From assembly GCF_026240635.1 (NCBI RefSeq), contig NZ_CP110848.1, positions 498,501 through 562,500 of the forward strand: a DNA stretch of 64,000 nucleotides, read 5' to 3'. The notes below the pieces were generated by a model. That model did no database searches. It saw nothing but the letters and a program-made list of their open reading frames with translations, and had not been told where the DNA came from. How positions within the stretch are numbered: position 1 is the stretch's first letter; every line of letters begins with the position of its first letter. A program made the translations under genes and the position numbers. Shown one piece after another: positions 25,755 through 34,710 of the stretch. Source of the DNA: Trichothermofontia sichuanensis B231 (GTDB taxonomy: Bacteria; Cyanobacteriota; Cyanobacteriia; B231).

Positions 25755-27464
25755 ATGAGCTATCGCATGGATCGCCGTGCCTATGCCGAAACCTATGGCC
25801 CCACTGTGGGGGATCGCGTGCGCCTTGCGGATACGGACTTGATTATTGAGGTGGAACGGGATTTCACGACCTATGGCGATGAGGTGAAATTCGGAGGTGG
25901 GAAGGTGATCCGGGATGGGATGGGTCAGTCCCCGATTCCAAATGCGGAGGGGGCGGTTGATCTAGTGATTACCAATGCCTTAATCCTAGATTGGTGGGGG
26001 ATTGTGAAGGCTGACATTGGCATCAAGGATGGCCGTATTGCCCAAATTGGGAAAGCTGGCAATCCCTACATTCAAGACAATGTTGACATTATCATTGGGC
26101 CGGGCACGGAAGCGCTGGCGGGGGAAGGGATGATTCTCACGGCTGGCGGCATTGATGCCCATATTCACTTTATTTGTCCGCAGCAAATTGAAACGGCGAT
26201 CGCCTCTGGCATCACGACGATGATCGGTGGTGGCACGGGACCCGCTACAGGAACGAATGCCACTACCTGCACGCCGGGACCTTGGAACCTTTACCGAATG
26301 CTCCAGGCGGCGGATGCGTTTCCGGTGAATTTGGGCTTTTTGGGCAAGGGGAATAGCAGTTTGCCGGCAGCCCTCCAGGAGCAGGTGGAAGCGGGGGCGA
26401 TCGGTCTCAAGCTCCATGAGGATTGGGGCACCACGCCCGCGGCGATCGATACTTGCCTGAGTGTGGCCGATCGCTACGATGTTCAGGTGGCGATTCACAC
26501 CGACACCTTAAACGAGTCTGGGTTTGTCGAAGATACGATCGCGGCCTTCAAAAACCGGGTGATCCACACCTACCACACCGAAGGCGCAGGCGGGGGCCAT
26601 GCACCCGACATTATCAAAGTGTGCGGCGAACCGAATGTGTTGCCCTCGTCGACCAACCCCACCCGACCCTATACGGCCAATACCCTAGAAGAGCACCTGG
26701 ATATGCTCATGGTCTGCCACCATCTGGACCGCAGCATTCCGGAAGATGTGGCCTTTGCTGAGTCCCGGATTCGCCGCGAAACGATCGCCGCCGAAGATAT
26801 CCTGCACGATCTGGGGGCCTTCAGCATGATTTCCTCCGACTCCCAGGCAATGGGTCGGGTGGGGGAAGTGATTCTGCGTACCTGGCAGACGGCCCATAAG
26901 ATGAAAGTGCAACGGGGACCGCTCCCGGAGGATTCCGATCGCAACGATAACTTCCGGGCCAAACGGTACGTGGCCAAGTACACGATTAATCCGGCGATCG
27001 CCCACGGTATTGCGAGTCACGTCGGTTCTGTAGAAGTGGGGAAACTGGCGGATCTGTGTCTCTGGCGTCCGGCCTTTTTTGGTGTGAAACCGGAAATTAT
27101 CCTCAAGGGCGGCCTGATTGCCTGGTCCCAGATGGGCGATGCCAATGCCAGTATTCCCACCCCCCAGCCGGTGCATCCGCGACCGATGTTTGGCAGTTTT
27201 GGCGGCGCGATCGCGGCGACGTCGCTCACCTTTATGTCCCAAGCCGCGATCGACAAGGGGATTGCCCAACAGTTGCAATTACGGAAACCCGCGATCGCCG
27301 TCGGTAATATCCGCCAGTTGAGCAAGCGAGATATGAAACTGAATGATGCCCTACCCCGAATGGAAGTCAATCCCGAAACCTATGAGGTGCGGGCGGATGG
27401 GGTGTTATTAACCTGTGAACCGGCCACCGTCCTGCCAATGGCCCAGCGGTATTTCCTGTTTTAA
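25755..27464 (+). CDS. ureC: Urease alpha subunit
   Basis: 569 residues. It starts with [20 protein letters not shown]. The nickel-site residues are all visible: HIHF, the Lys that becomes carbamylated (GLKLHEDWG), the His pair around residues 245-275 (AIHTDTLNE and [10 protein letters not shown]) and the flap His (VCHHLD). With UreA and UreB it hydrolyses urea to ammonia and carbamate in the cytosol. No ureA, ureB or accessory gene is in the window: upstream lies cydB with a repeat between, and downstream a cyclase. Scattered urease genes are common in cyanobacteria. No clear NtcA box was found upstream by eye. Confidence 0.98.
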   Translation: MSYRMDRRAYAETYGPTVGDRVRLADTDLIIEVERDFTTYGDEVKFGGGKVIRDGMGQSPIPNAEGAVDLVITNALILDWWGIVKADIGIKDGRIAQIGKAGNPYIQDNVDIIIGPGTEALAGEGMILTAGGIDAHIHFICPQQIETAIASGITTMIGGGTGPATGTNATTCTPGPWNLYRMLQAADAFPVNLGFLGKGNSSLPAALQEQVEAGAIGLKLHEDWGTTPAAIDTCLSVADRYDVQVAIHTDTLNESGFVEDTIAAFKNRVIHTYHTEGAGGGHAPDIIKVCGEPNVLPSSTNPTRPYTANTLEEHLDMLMVCHHLDRSIPEDVAFAESRIRRETIAAEDILHDLGAFSMISSDSQAMGRVGEVILRTWQTAHKMKVQRGPLPEDSDRNDNFRAKRYVAKYTINPAIAHGIASHVGSVEVGKLADLCLWRPAFFGVKPEIILKGGLIAWSQMGDANASIPTPQPVHPRPMFGSFGGAIAATSLTFMSQAAIDKGIAQQLQLRKPAIAVGNIRQLSKRDMKLNDALPRMEVNPETYEVRADGVLLTCEPATVLPMAQRYFLF

Positions 27465-27540
27465 CTGCCTGTTTTAACTGTTTGACGGATCGGATAGACG
27501 GGGCGCTCCTACCCTCACCAATGAAGGGAGGGAGCACGGT

Positions 27541-27648
27541 TATAGTCATTGCAATTTAGGCTGAAACACCACCTTCATCCCCAGCCCCTCTCCCGCTCTG
27601 GGAGAGGGGAGTGGAAAACTGTATCATTCTTATTTGGGTTGATCATAT
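27541..27648 (+). repeat. Dispersed repeat family A, copy 5
   Basis: TATAGTCATTGCAATTTAGG, then a CCCCTCTCCC/GGGAGAGGGG hairpin (about 27585-27609), then TGTATCATTCTTATTTGGGT and TGATCATA. Same orientation as copy 4. Confidence 0.88.
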
Positions 27649-28011
27649 CGATCAACGATTGGCCACGCCTGAGCATAGAGGCTGCCCCTTGCCAGAAGAA
27701 CCGCCAAAATTCAGAGATTTATCCTGTCTTCGTGGCTAAGAGACGAATAACTAGGAAAGGTGTCACCCTCTGGACGGAGATCTCGCTGTTATCGGTTGCT
27801 CGTGAGGGGCACTCGTGACGGGTAAACAGGGTAAATCCCTGGACGGCCTGGGAACGGTGGGGCGACAGAGGTGAGCAAGGATCGCGATAATGGGGGAATA
27901 TACTGTGTCAAAACAGGGAAACGCTCAATCCTGACAAAACCCATCCGCTAGGGCGTGTCCGAGTCAACCGCGTGAGTCAGGCCCCAGTCCACGAACATCT
28001 GGCAGGAATTG
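27649..28011. other. Upstream region of the PAS cyclase
   Basis: About 360 bp with no credible gene. An AGGA ribosome binding site precedes the ATG at 28012. No clear promoter box or riboswitch seen. Confidence 0.4.
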
Positions 28012-31000
28012 ATGGCATCGATGAGAGACGAAGATAAAACCAGAGAACAACTCCTGGAAGAGTTAGCCACACTCCGCCAGCGTCTACACGACTTGGAAGC
28101 GCTCCTTCATCCCGCCACACCCCAAGGGGCCTACTGCCAGATCCCTGACAATGCCGTCGAAGGCCATTACCAGACAACGCCCACCGGCCAACTCTGCCGA
28201 GTTAACGCTGCCTTTGCCCGCCTCCTGGGCTACGACTCCCCTGATGAGTTAATCGAGCGCATCCCGACGATCGCCCAACTCTACTGGGATGCCCAGGACT
28301 GGCCAGACCTCGCTCAGCGTTTGGCCCAGACTGGCGAAGTTATTGGGCGAGAAAGCCAGATGTGCCGTCGGGATGGCCAACCGATTTGGGTAGCGGAATA
28401 TATCCGCCTTCAGCACGACCCCGACAGTGGTCGTCTCTACTACGAAGGCTCCTGCATCGATATTAGCCGCCGCAAACAGGCTGAACTGGCTCTCCAACAG
28501 GCCAACCTTGCCCTAGCCCAGGCAAACGCGGAATTAGAGCACCGCGTCATAGAACGAACAGCAGCCCTCCAGGCAGCCAACGATGATCTGTTGGCTGAGA
28601 TCGTGGAACGCACTCGAGCTGAAGCCAATCTGCGGCAGGCGAAGGAGCAACTGGAGGCAATCCTGGAAGCCGTGCCGGGGATTGTTTCGTGGGTGAGCGC
28701 CGATCGCAAGTACCTAGGCGTCAATCGCCGGTTGGCCGAATTATTTCACCTGCCCAGGGAGGCGTTTGTCGGCCAAGATATCGGCTTTTTAGGCGTCAGT
28801 CCTGATTTTGAACAGTTTGTGGCTGACTTTTTTGCCCAGCCTGCTGCGGAGGCCTACCAGGAGATTCGGGCTTGGGTAGACGGCGAAGTCCACACTTTTC
28901 TAATCGTAGCCCAAAAGTACGATCACGCTCGTGCCGCGTTTGTTGTCGGCATTGATATTACCGAGCGGCGGCGCGCTGAGGCGGCCTTACGGGAGTCGAA
29001 GGAACAACTGGAGGCAATCCTAGAAGCCGTGCCGGGGATTGTTTCCTGGATTAGTGCCGAACAGCGGTATTTGGGGGTCAATCGTCGGCTCGCCGAACTC
29101 TATCAACTGCCACGGGAAGCCTTTGTGGGACAGGATATTGGTTTTCTGGGCAGTAGTAATGAGTTTAATCAATTCGTGCGTGAGTTCTTTGCCAGCCCTG
29201 ATCAGGATGCTTTCCGGGAGATTGCCGCGATCGTCAATGGTGAGACGCGTAGCTTCCTGATCGTTGTCCAGAAGTACAACCAGGGACAGGCCGCGTTTGC
29301 CGTTGGCATTGATATTACCGAGCGGCGGCGGGCTGAGGCGGCTCTCCATACCACCAAAGATCAGCTAGAAGCCATTCTGGAAGCAGTACCGGGGTTTGTC
29401 TCCTGGATCGGGGATGATTTGCGTTACCTCGGCGTCAACCGTTACCTGGCTGAAATGTTTGGTCTGCCACGCGAAGCCTTCATTGGGCAGCCGATCGGTT
29501 TTCTGGGAAGCAGTCACGATTTCAACCAATTTGTGCGGGACTTTTTTGCCAGTCCCAGTTGGGAAACCTCCCAGGAAATCTCGGCCCTTGTTCGGGGAGA
29601 ACAACGCCATTTCCTCATGGTGACCCAGAAATATAACGGCGGTAAAGCCGCTTTCTTTATTGGCATTGATATTACTGAGCGGCTGCAGATGGAAGAGGCG
29701 CTGCGCAAAGCGGAGGAGAAATATCGCGGCATTTTTGAAAATGCGATCGAAGGGATCTTCCAAACCACCGTCGATGGTCGCTACCTCAGTGCGAACCCAG
29801 CCCTAGCCCGTATGTACGGCTTTGAAACCCCGGCTGACCTCATAGCCTACTTGACGGATATTGAGCAGCAACTCTACGTTGACCCTAAGCGACGGGCGGA
29901 ATTTTGCCGTTTAATGCAAACACAGGGGGCTGTCGCCGACTTTGAGTCTGAGGTTTACCGTCGTGATGGCACGCGCATCTGGATATCGGAAAATGCCCGT
30001 GTAGTAACTGATGAAACCGGACGCATTCTCTATTATGAAGGGACCGTAGAGGATATTACCGAGCGCAAACGTGCCCAAATGGCGCTGCAACAAGCCAATG
30101 AACGCCTAGAAGAACGGGTGGAAGAGCGCACCGCTGCCCTACGAGAAGTTAACCATCGCCTGCGGGTGGAAATCGCCGAACGGCGACAAGTAGAATTGGC
30201 CCTGCGCAATTCTGAAGCTGAACTCCGTGCTCTGTTTGCCGCCATGACGGATGTGATTGCCGTCTTTGATGCCGAGGGTCGTTATCTCAAGATGGTGGCT
30301 ACCAACTCCACCTTGCCCTACAATCCTCATCAGGAGCGGGTTGGGCGCACTGTTCATGAGGTGTTGCCGCCGGAGTTGGCCCAATGTTTCCTGACCTACA
30401 TCCGCCAGGTCTTGGCAACGAAAACGACCTATAGCCTGGAATACAGTATGCCGATGGGCAGTTTCCCCCACCCGCCTACGATCGAGCCGGATGGCACAAC
30501 CACGCCACCAGCAGAAATGGCCTGGTTCTCAGCAAATGTCTCGCCGATGAATGACAACATGGTGGTGTGGGTGGCCCGCAATATCACCGAACGCAAGCGC
30601 TCGGAGGAGGCGCTGCGCCAGGAGCAGCAGAAGTCGGAGCGGTTGTTGCTCAATATTTTGCCTCAGCCAATCGCAGAACAACTGAAGCAAAAACAAGATC
30701 AAACGCTGATTGCTGAACGGTTCGAGCAGGCAACCATCCTGTTTGCTGATATTGTTGATTTTACCGGTTTGGCCAGCAATATCCCCCCCGTGCGTCTGGT
30801 TAGCATCCTGAACCAGATTTTCTCAACCTTTGATCATTTGGCCGAACGTTATGGGTTAGAAAAGATTAAGACGATCGGCGATGCCTATATGGTTGTTGGG
30901 GGCCTACCCGCCCAGCGCGAGGATCACGCGGAAGCAGTAGCGGATATGGCTCTAGCCATGCAACAGGCAATCGCCTGTTTCCTGCGCGATAATCGGGAAC

Positions 31001-31314
31001 CTTTCAAACTGCGAATTGGCGTGAATACCGGTCCTGTTGTCGCTGGGGTGATTGGCCTCAAGAAATTCGCCTACGATCTCTGGGGTGATACGGTCAACGT
31101 TGCCAGCCGGATGGAATCCCAGGGTATCCCAGGGAAAATCCAGGTGACGGAGGCCATCTATCAACGGTTACACGATCGCTATATATTTGAATGCCGGGGT
31201 GAAATTGACGTCAAGGGTCGGGGACCGATGACCACTTACTGGCTGGTAGGCAAACGTAATCTTGCCCCAAACGACCCACTCCTCTCCCCTGCCTGCAAGT
31301 TGCAGCAACTTTAG
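28012..31314 (+). CDS. Multi-PAS adenylate cyclase
   Basis: 1100 residues, soluble. Order: a short coiled coil, a PAS domain (about 45-160), a coiled coil, three tandem PAS domains of about 120 residues that are near copies of one another (starting near 208, 327 and 447, each with QLEAILEAVPG(I/F)VSW and ending GIDITER), a further PAS (about 565-690), another PAS-like domain (about 740-865) and a class III cyclase (about 900-1080). The cyclase has both metal Asp residues (FADIVDFTG; TIGDAYM), the adenine-selecting Lys of EKIKTIGD and Asp of YDLWGD, so it should make cAMP. Start: ATG 28012 behind AGGA. The ligands of the PAS domains are unknown; no Cys/His heme or flavin motif is evident. Confidence 0.92.
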   Translation: MASMRDEDKTREQLLEELATLRQRLHDLEALLHPATPQGAYCQIPDNAVEGHYQTTPTGQLCRVNAAFARLLGYDSPDELIERIPTIAQLYWDAQDWPDLAQRLAQTGEVIGRESQMCRRDGQPIWVAEYIRLQHDPDSGRLYYEGSCIDISRRKQAELALQQANLALAQANAELEHRVIERTAALQAANDDLLAEIVERTRAEANLRQAKEQLEAILEAVPGIVSWVSADRKYLGVNRRLAELFHLPREAFVGQDIGFLGVSPDFEQFVADFFAQPAAEAYQEIRAWVDGEVHTFLIVAQKYDHARAAFVVGIDITERRRAEAALRESKEQLEAILEAVPGIVSWISAEQRYLGVNRRLAELYQLPREAFVGQDIGFLGSSNEFNQFVREFFASPDQDAFREIAAIVNGETRSFLIVVQKYNQGQAAFAVGIDITERRRAEAALHTTKDQLEAILEAVPGFVSWIGDDLRYLGVNRYLAEMFGLPREAFIGQPIGFLGSSHDFNQFVRDFFASPSWETSQEISALVRGEQRHFLMVTQKYNGGKAAFFIGIDITERLQMEEALRKAEEKYRGIFENAIEGIFQTTVDGRYLSANPALARMYGFETPADLIAYLTDIEQQLYVDPKRRAEFCRLMQTQGAVADFESEVYRRDGTRIWISENARVVTDETGRILYYEGTVEDITERKRAQMALQQANERLEERVEERTAALREVNHRLRVEIAERRQVELALRNSEAELRALFAAMTDVIAVFDAEGRYLKMVATNSTLPYNPHQERVGRTVHEVLPPELAQCFLTYIRQVLATKTTYSLEYSMPMGSFPHPPTIEPDGTTTPPAEMAWFSANVSPMNDNMVVWVARNITERKRSEEALRQEQQKSERLLLNILPQPIAEQLKQKQDQTLIAERFEQATILFADIVDFTGLASNIPPVRLVSILNQIFSTFDHLAERYGLEKIKTIGDAYMVVGGLPAQREDHAEAVADMALAMQQAIACFLRDNREPFKLRIGVNTGPVVAGVIGLKKFAYDLWGDTVNVASRMESQGIPGKIQVTEAIYQRLHDRYIFECRGEIDVKGRGPMTTYWLVGKRNLAPNDPLLSPACKLQQL

Positions 31315-31437
31315 CTAGACCCAGGCCGGAGCAGGACCGGCACTGACGGCTTCGCTGGTTGTTTTTTGCATTTTTTATGATTGAGTAGCGATCGGGTCAT
31401 TTCCTGTGTTACTATCGAGTACCAGTGGCAACGAAAT

Positions 31438-31522
31438 GGGTCGGTGCCTGAGTGGTTAAAAGGGGCGGACTGTAAATCCGTTGGCTATGCCTACGCTAGT
31501 TCGAATCTAGCCCGGCCCACCA
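31438..31522 (+). tRNA. tRNA-Tyr (GTA)
   Basis: Acceptor stem GGGTCGG/CCGGCCC, anticodon loop CTGTAAA (GTA), long variable arm and T-arm with TTCGAAT. The 3' CCA is encoded (31520-31522). It is followed 53 bp later by tRNA-Thr on the same strand. Confidence 0.95.
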
Positions 31523-31575
31523 CCTATCACAGGCAAGTCGAATCTGGGTGAGTCATTTTCGACCAGTCATCTACT

Positions 31576-31647
31576 GCCCGTGTAGCTCAGTGGTAGAGCA
31601 CACCCTTGGTAAGGGTGAGGCCACGAGTTCAATCCTCGTCACGGGCT
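31576..31647 (+). tRNA. tRNA-Thr (GGT)
   Basis: Acceptor stem GCCCGTG/CACGGGC, D-arm with AGCTCAGTGGTAGAGC, anticodon stem CACCC/GGGTG with loop TTGGTAA (GGT), T-arm with GTTCAATC. CCA is not encoded. Probably co-transcribed with the tRNA-Tyr gene. Confidence 0.95.
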
Positions 31648-31666
31648 TTCTAGGTTAATGCTTTAG

Positions 31667-31772
31667 TATAGTCATTGCAATTTAGGCTGGCACAACACCC
31701 TCACCCCCACCCCTCTCTCCCTCTGGGAGAGAGGCTTAGACATCTCTTCCTAATCTGAAATAACTATAATCA
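31667..31772 (+). repeat. Dispersed repeat family A, copy 6
   Basis: TATAGTCATTGCAATTTAGG at the left and, in reverse at the right, TATAGTTATTTCAGATTAGG; the two ends are near-perfect inverted repeats. The centre has CTCTCTCCC/GGGAGAGAG. This is the clearest copy for seeing the element as an inverted-repeat unit. It begins 20 bp after tRNA-Thr. Confidence 0.9.
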
Positions 31773-31893
31773 ATGAGAACTGCCCTAGCACTGTGACAAT
31801 ACTTGATACTCCTTATGATTGCTTATGATTGCGGGCGAGGCTGTATACGGCCATTATCCGGAGCCGCACTGAGTAGTTTTTGGTTGAATGCTA

Positions 31894-32958
31894 TCAACAA
31901 ATTCGTGGCAATTGTTCCCCACTGAAGCGGGTCACCACCCGACTCACGCCAATCTGAGTGGTGAGCGTCACTAGCGCTGGACTCGCCGGACCGACGACAT
32001 GACCAATGCACTGAGCCTTCCCGCCGGGGGCGTGATCCCGGAGAATAGCCACTGCTCGATCGGCCTCAGTGGCCGGTACAAAGACCACAAACCGTCCCTC
32101 ATTGGCCACATAGAGCGGGTCCAAGCCTAAAAACTCACAAGCCCCCCGCACGGCTTCCTCGACAGGAATCTGGCGTTCAGCGATCGCTAACTGCAAGCTG
32201 GCTGCCTCAGCAATCTCCACTAGGGCACTCGCCAACCCCCCCCGGGTAAGGTCGCGCAAACAATGGACGGTAACCCCCGCCTGTAATAATGCCTGCACGG
32301 GAGCCGCTAGAGGAGCACAGTCACTCAGAATTGGACTTTCAAAACTCAAACCTTCGCGCACGGCCATAATCGCCATACCGTGCCGTCCGAGATCCCCGCT
32401 CAAAACGATCGCATCTCCCGGTTGTACCTGATTAGGAGCAATCTCAAGGGTGTCAGCCTCGATGACGCCGATTCCCGCCGTGTTAATGAAAATGCCATCA
32501 CCCTTGCCGCGATCGACAACCTTAGTATCCCCGGTAACCAGGTGCACCCCGGTTTCCAGGGCCGCTGCCTGCATCGACTGCACCACCTGAGCCAACGTCG
32601 CCATCGGTAGCCCTTCCTCCAGGATCAAGCCTACACTTAGGTAACAGGGACGGGCACCACACATTGCCAGATCATTGACTGTGCCATACACCGCCAACTT
32701 ACCGATATCACCACCGGGGAAAAACAGCGGCTGCACCACATAGGAGTCTGTCGTAAAGGCCAAGCGTGCCCCTGGTGTCGCAAACACAGCCCCATCCTGG
32801 CGGGCATTCAGCCATTCATTATTGAATGCCGGCAGAAACATCTGCTCAATTAACTGAGCCATGAGACTCCCACCGCCACCGTGGGCCAGTTGGACTGTAG
32901 CCCGATCACTCTGGGGCAGGGGACAATTCAGGTTTGCCGGATTGGGGGCAACATTCAT
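31894..32958 (-). CDS. hypE: Hydrogenase maturation protein HypE
   Basis: 354 residues. It has the AIR-synthase-like fold with ATP-binding HGGGG and DLARGG-like [13 protein letters not shown], and ends in the Pro-Arg-Ile-Cys tail whose last Cys carries the thiocarbamate that is dehydrated to thiocyanate and passed on as a CN ligand for the NiFe hydrogenase iron. It works with HypF and HypC/D. No other hyp or hydrogenase gene is in the window. Length and ends are normal. Confidence 0.96.
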   Translation of the reverse strand: MNVAPNPANLNCPLPQSDRATVQLAHGGGGSLMAQLIEQMFLPAFNNEWLNARQDGAVFATPGARLAFTTDSYVVQPLFFPGGDIGKLAVYGTVNDLAMCGARPCYLSVGLILEEGLPMATLAQVVQSMQAAALETGVHLVTGDTKVVDRGKGDGIFINTAGIGVIEADTLEIAPNQVQPGDAIVLSGDLGRHGMAIMAVREGLSFESPILSDCAPLAAPVQALLQAGVTVHCLRDLTRGGLASALVEIAEAASLQLAIAERQIPVEEAVRGACEFLGLDPLYVANEGRFVVFVPATEADRAVAILRDHAPGGKAQCIGHVVGPASPALVTLTTQIGVSRVVTRFSGEQLPRIC

Positions 32959-33085
32959 ACCGTCTGAGCCTCGTTGATTCAGAGAAACCGGGCGGAAGCT
33001 AAAGGCCGATCAGTCCTCGCCGCAGCATTGGCAGTTCAAATCACTCTGATAAATGACTCTACTCAAGAACATTTTTGTCAAGCAC

Positions 33086-33115
33086 TTGACACCAAACTTA
33101 ACAATGCGTTACATT
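33086..33115 (+). promoter_or_regulatory. Sigma-70-type promoter of psb34
   Basis: TTGACA (33086-33091), 18-bp spacer, TACATT (33110-33115). About 40 bp before the start codon, on the right strand and at the right distance. Confidence 0.6.
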
Positions 33116-33154
33116 GTGTAACAACAAGACAGACAACACCCGGAGGCAACGACG

Positions 33155-33325
33155 ATGTATACCACCCAACTTGACAACGGCATCCTTAACAACTATGCCA
33201 AGGAGCCGGAAATGTACTACGCCACCTATCCTTCGGCGTTCGAGCAACAGCGGTATGCGTTGCAAGGCGGGCTGGCGACGCTGTTTGTAACGGCTCTAGT
33301 ACTGTTCTCTTTCGGAATTCACTAA
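33155..33325 (+). CDS. psb34: Photosystem II assembly protein Psb34-like
   Basis: 56 residues. A soluble N-terminal stretch with LNNYAKEPEMYYATYP is followed by one membrane helix (LATLFVTALVLFSFGI). The LNN(F/Y)AxEPxxY block and size match the ssl1498/Psb34 family, small proteins related to high-light-inducible proteins that bind the CP47 side of photosystem II during assembly. The name rests on memory of the motif, not an alignment. A strong ribosome binding site (CGGAGG, 33141-33146), a clear promoter and a terminator make it a well-bounded single gene. Confidence 0.75.
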   Translation: MYTTQLDNGILNNYAKEPEMYYATYPSAFEQQRYALQGGLATLFVTALVLFSFGIH

Positions 33326-33398
33326 ATCGAGGGTTTGGTTGATTAGACTGCTCCTCATTCAGTTTCTCCCTTTTCGTTTTTTGGAATTGAGGCTAATC

Positions 33399-33428
33399 GC
33401 TCTGGCGGGTAACGTCAGGGCTTTTTTG
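33399..33428 (+). terminator. Rho-independent terminator of psb34
   Basis: GCTCTGGCG-ggtaa-CGTCAGGGC, a 9-bp stem with two G-T pairs, followed by TTTTTT. It lies 75 bp past the psb34 stop. Confidence 0.8.
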
Positions 33429-33467
33429 TTGAGGAGATTTGTTAAGGAGAAGCTTTGGAAATGCCGC

Positions 33468-34403
33468 CTAGGTAGGGGTTACCTGGGTTTGTATCCACCT
33501 TTGAATTAAGGGATTGACTACCTCCGGCACCTCGTCTTGGGGACAATGGCCCGCCTCTGGCAGTTCAATAAATTGCTGAACGGCGGGAAACCTGGCTAAT
33601 TGGCGACCGAGGGCGATCGGCTCCCAGGGGTCCTGCGCTCCCCACAGGATCAGGGCGGGACAGGGCAAAATGGGTAGCAAATCCTCTGGTAGGGGGCCTT
33701 GGGAATAGCGGGTAAAGGCCAGGAACACGTCCACAGCCCCTGGCTCGCGGGCTGGTGCCATCAGTAATTCAATCAATTCATCGGTAACAGCTTCAGGGTT
33801 ACCATAGGCTTGCAATAGAATCTTACGCACGGTGGCAGGACGGGCAAATTGGCGGAAAAAGAGTTGGCCCAGCCAGCGGGAGGTGAACAACTGTTGCAAC
33901 AGGGGTGCCCCGAATCGTTGCAGCCAGGGTAAGTTGGCCCGCTTACGATCGTGCAATAACCGCAATGAACAATTGATGAGCACTACCCCCCGTACCCAAT
34001 CTGGGGCCGACACCGCCGTTTGCATTACGGCTATACAACCGATCGAATTGCCCACAAAAAACGCGGGACTGCCCACCACCTCCCGACAGAAATCCGCCAA
34101 CTGGGCAGCCCAGGTTTCAAACGTATAGCTCACTTCCCCCTGGGGTTTCGGTTTTGCCGAGCCGCCGAAGCCCAGCAGATCGATCGCGTACACCCGGCAA
34201 CTACTGGCCAGAGCCGGCACATTCTTGCGCCAGTGTCCCAAGGAGGCCCCAAAGCCATGTACTAGGACCAACGCTGGCCCCGTTTCGCCCTGGCTTTGGT
34301 AAGCGATCGGCAACCCGCGCCACAGCCAGGTTTGGACATTGAGGACCGGAGACTGAGGCGAATACCCTGTGGAGGTTGCCGGAACTGGTGAAAGCGAAGT
34401 CAT
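33468..34403 (-). CDS. Alpha/beta hydrolase
   Basis: 311 residues from the ATG at 34403. It has the oxyanion turn VLVHGFGASLGHW, the nucleophile elbow VGNSIG (Ser in Gly-Asn-Ser-Ile-Gly), a late acid (WGAQDPW) and the catalytic His (AGHCPQDE), so a complete triad. The Trp-rich opening and GHWRKNVPALA are typical of the cyanobacterial/plastid subgroup related to pheophytinase-like hydrolases; the actual substrate is not known. The frame is open to 34616, but the upstream part is unlike the family. Confidence 0.85.
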   Translation of the reverse strand: MTSLSPVPATSTGYSPQSPVLNVQTWLWRGLPIAYQSQGETGPALVLVHGFGASLGHWRKNVPALASSCRVYAIDLLGFGGSAKPKPQGEVSYTFETWAAQLADFCREVVGSPAFFVGNSIGCIAVMQTAVSAPDWVRGVVLINCSLRLLHDRKRANLPWLQRFGAPLLQQLFTSRWLGQLFFRQFARPATVRKILLQAYGNPEAVTDELIELLMAPAREPGAVDVFLAFTRYSQGPLPEDLLPILPCPALILWGAQDPWEPIALGRQLARFPAVQQFIELPEAGHCPQDEVPEVVNPLIQRWIQTQVTPT

Positions 34404-34633
34404 GACAACACAAGCAATAGGAGGGCCTACCTCTAGGTTAAAGTACCCGGCAGGCGATCGCGAGCCGTTCTGGCCCCTGATCGCCATTGTCTGTTTAGCA
34501 AGCCGGAGCCGGTGTAGGCATTTTTCAGCCTTTATTTCAGCCCTATCGGCCATAACTATTGAAACATTAAAACTTAACCTGATGATAAATCCAGGATAAC
34601 TTCCGTTAGAAAACAAACTTAAATAAAACTTAA

Positions 34634-34679
34634 GTCTGGATCAGAAGTTAAGAACTCCAGACCACAATTTCGATATACT
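34634..34679 (+). promoter_or_regulatory. Inverted repeat and -10 box upstream of glgP
   Basis: GTCTGGA (34634-34640) and TCCAGAC (34656-34662) form a perfect 7-bp inverted repeat with 15 bases between. A TATACT box (34674-34679) follows. A 7-bp repeat just upstream of a -10 box is where an activator or repressor might bind. No factor can be named. Confidence 0.4.
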
Positions 34680-34710
34680 CCAAGCATATGAATTTCAAGA
34701 TGGTATTGAT

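Noticed and set aside
27549-27818. 89-codon frame after ureC
   Set aside because: It starts inside repeat A5 and has no family resemblance.
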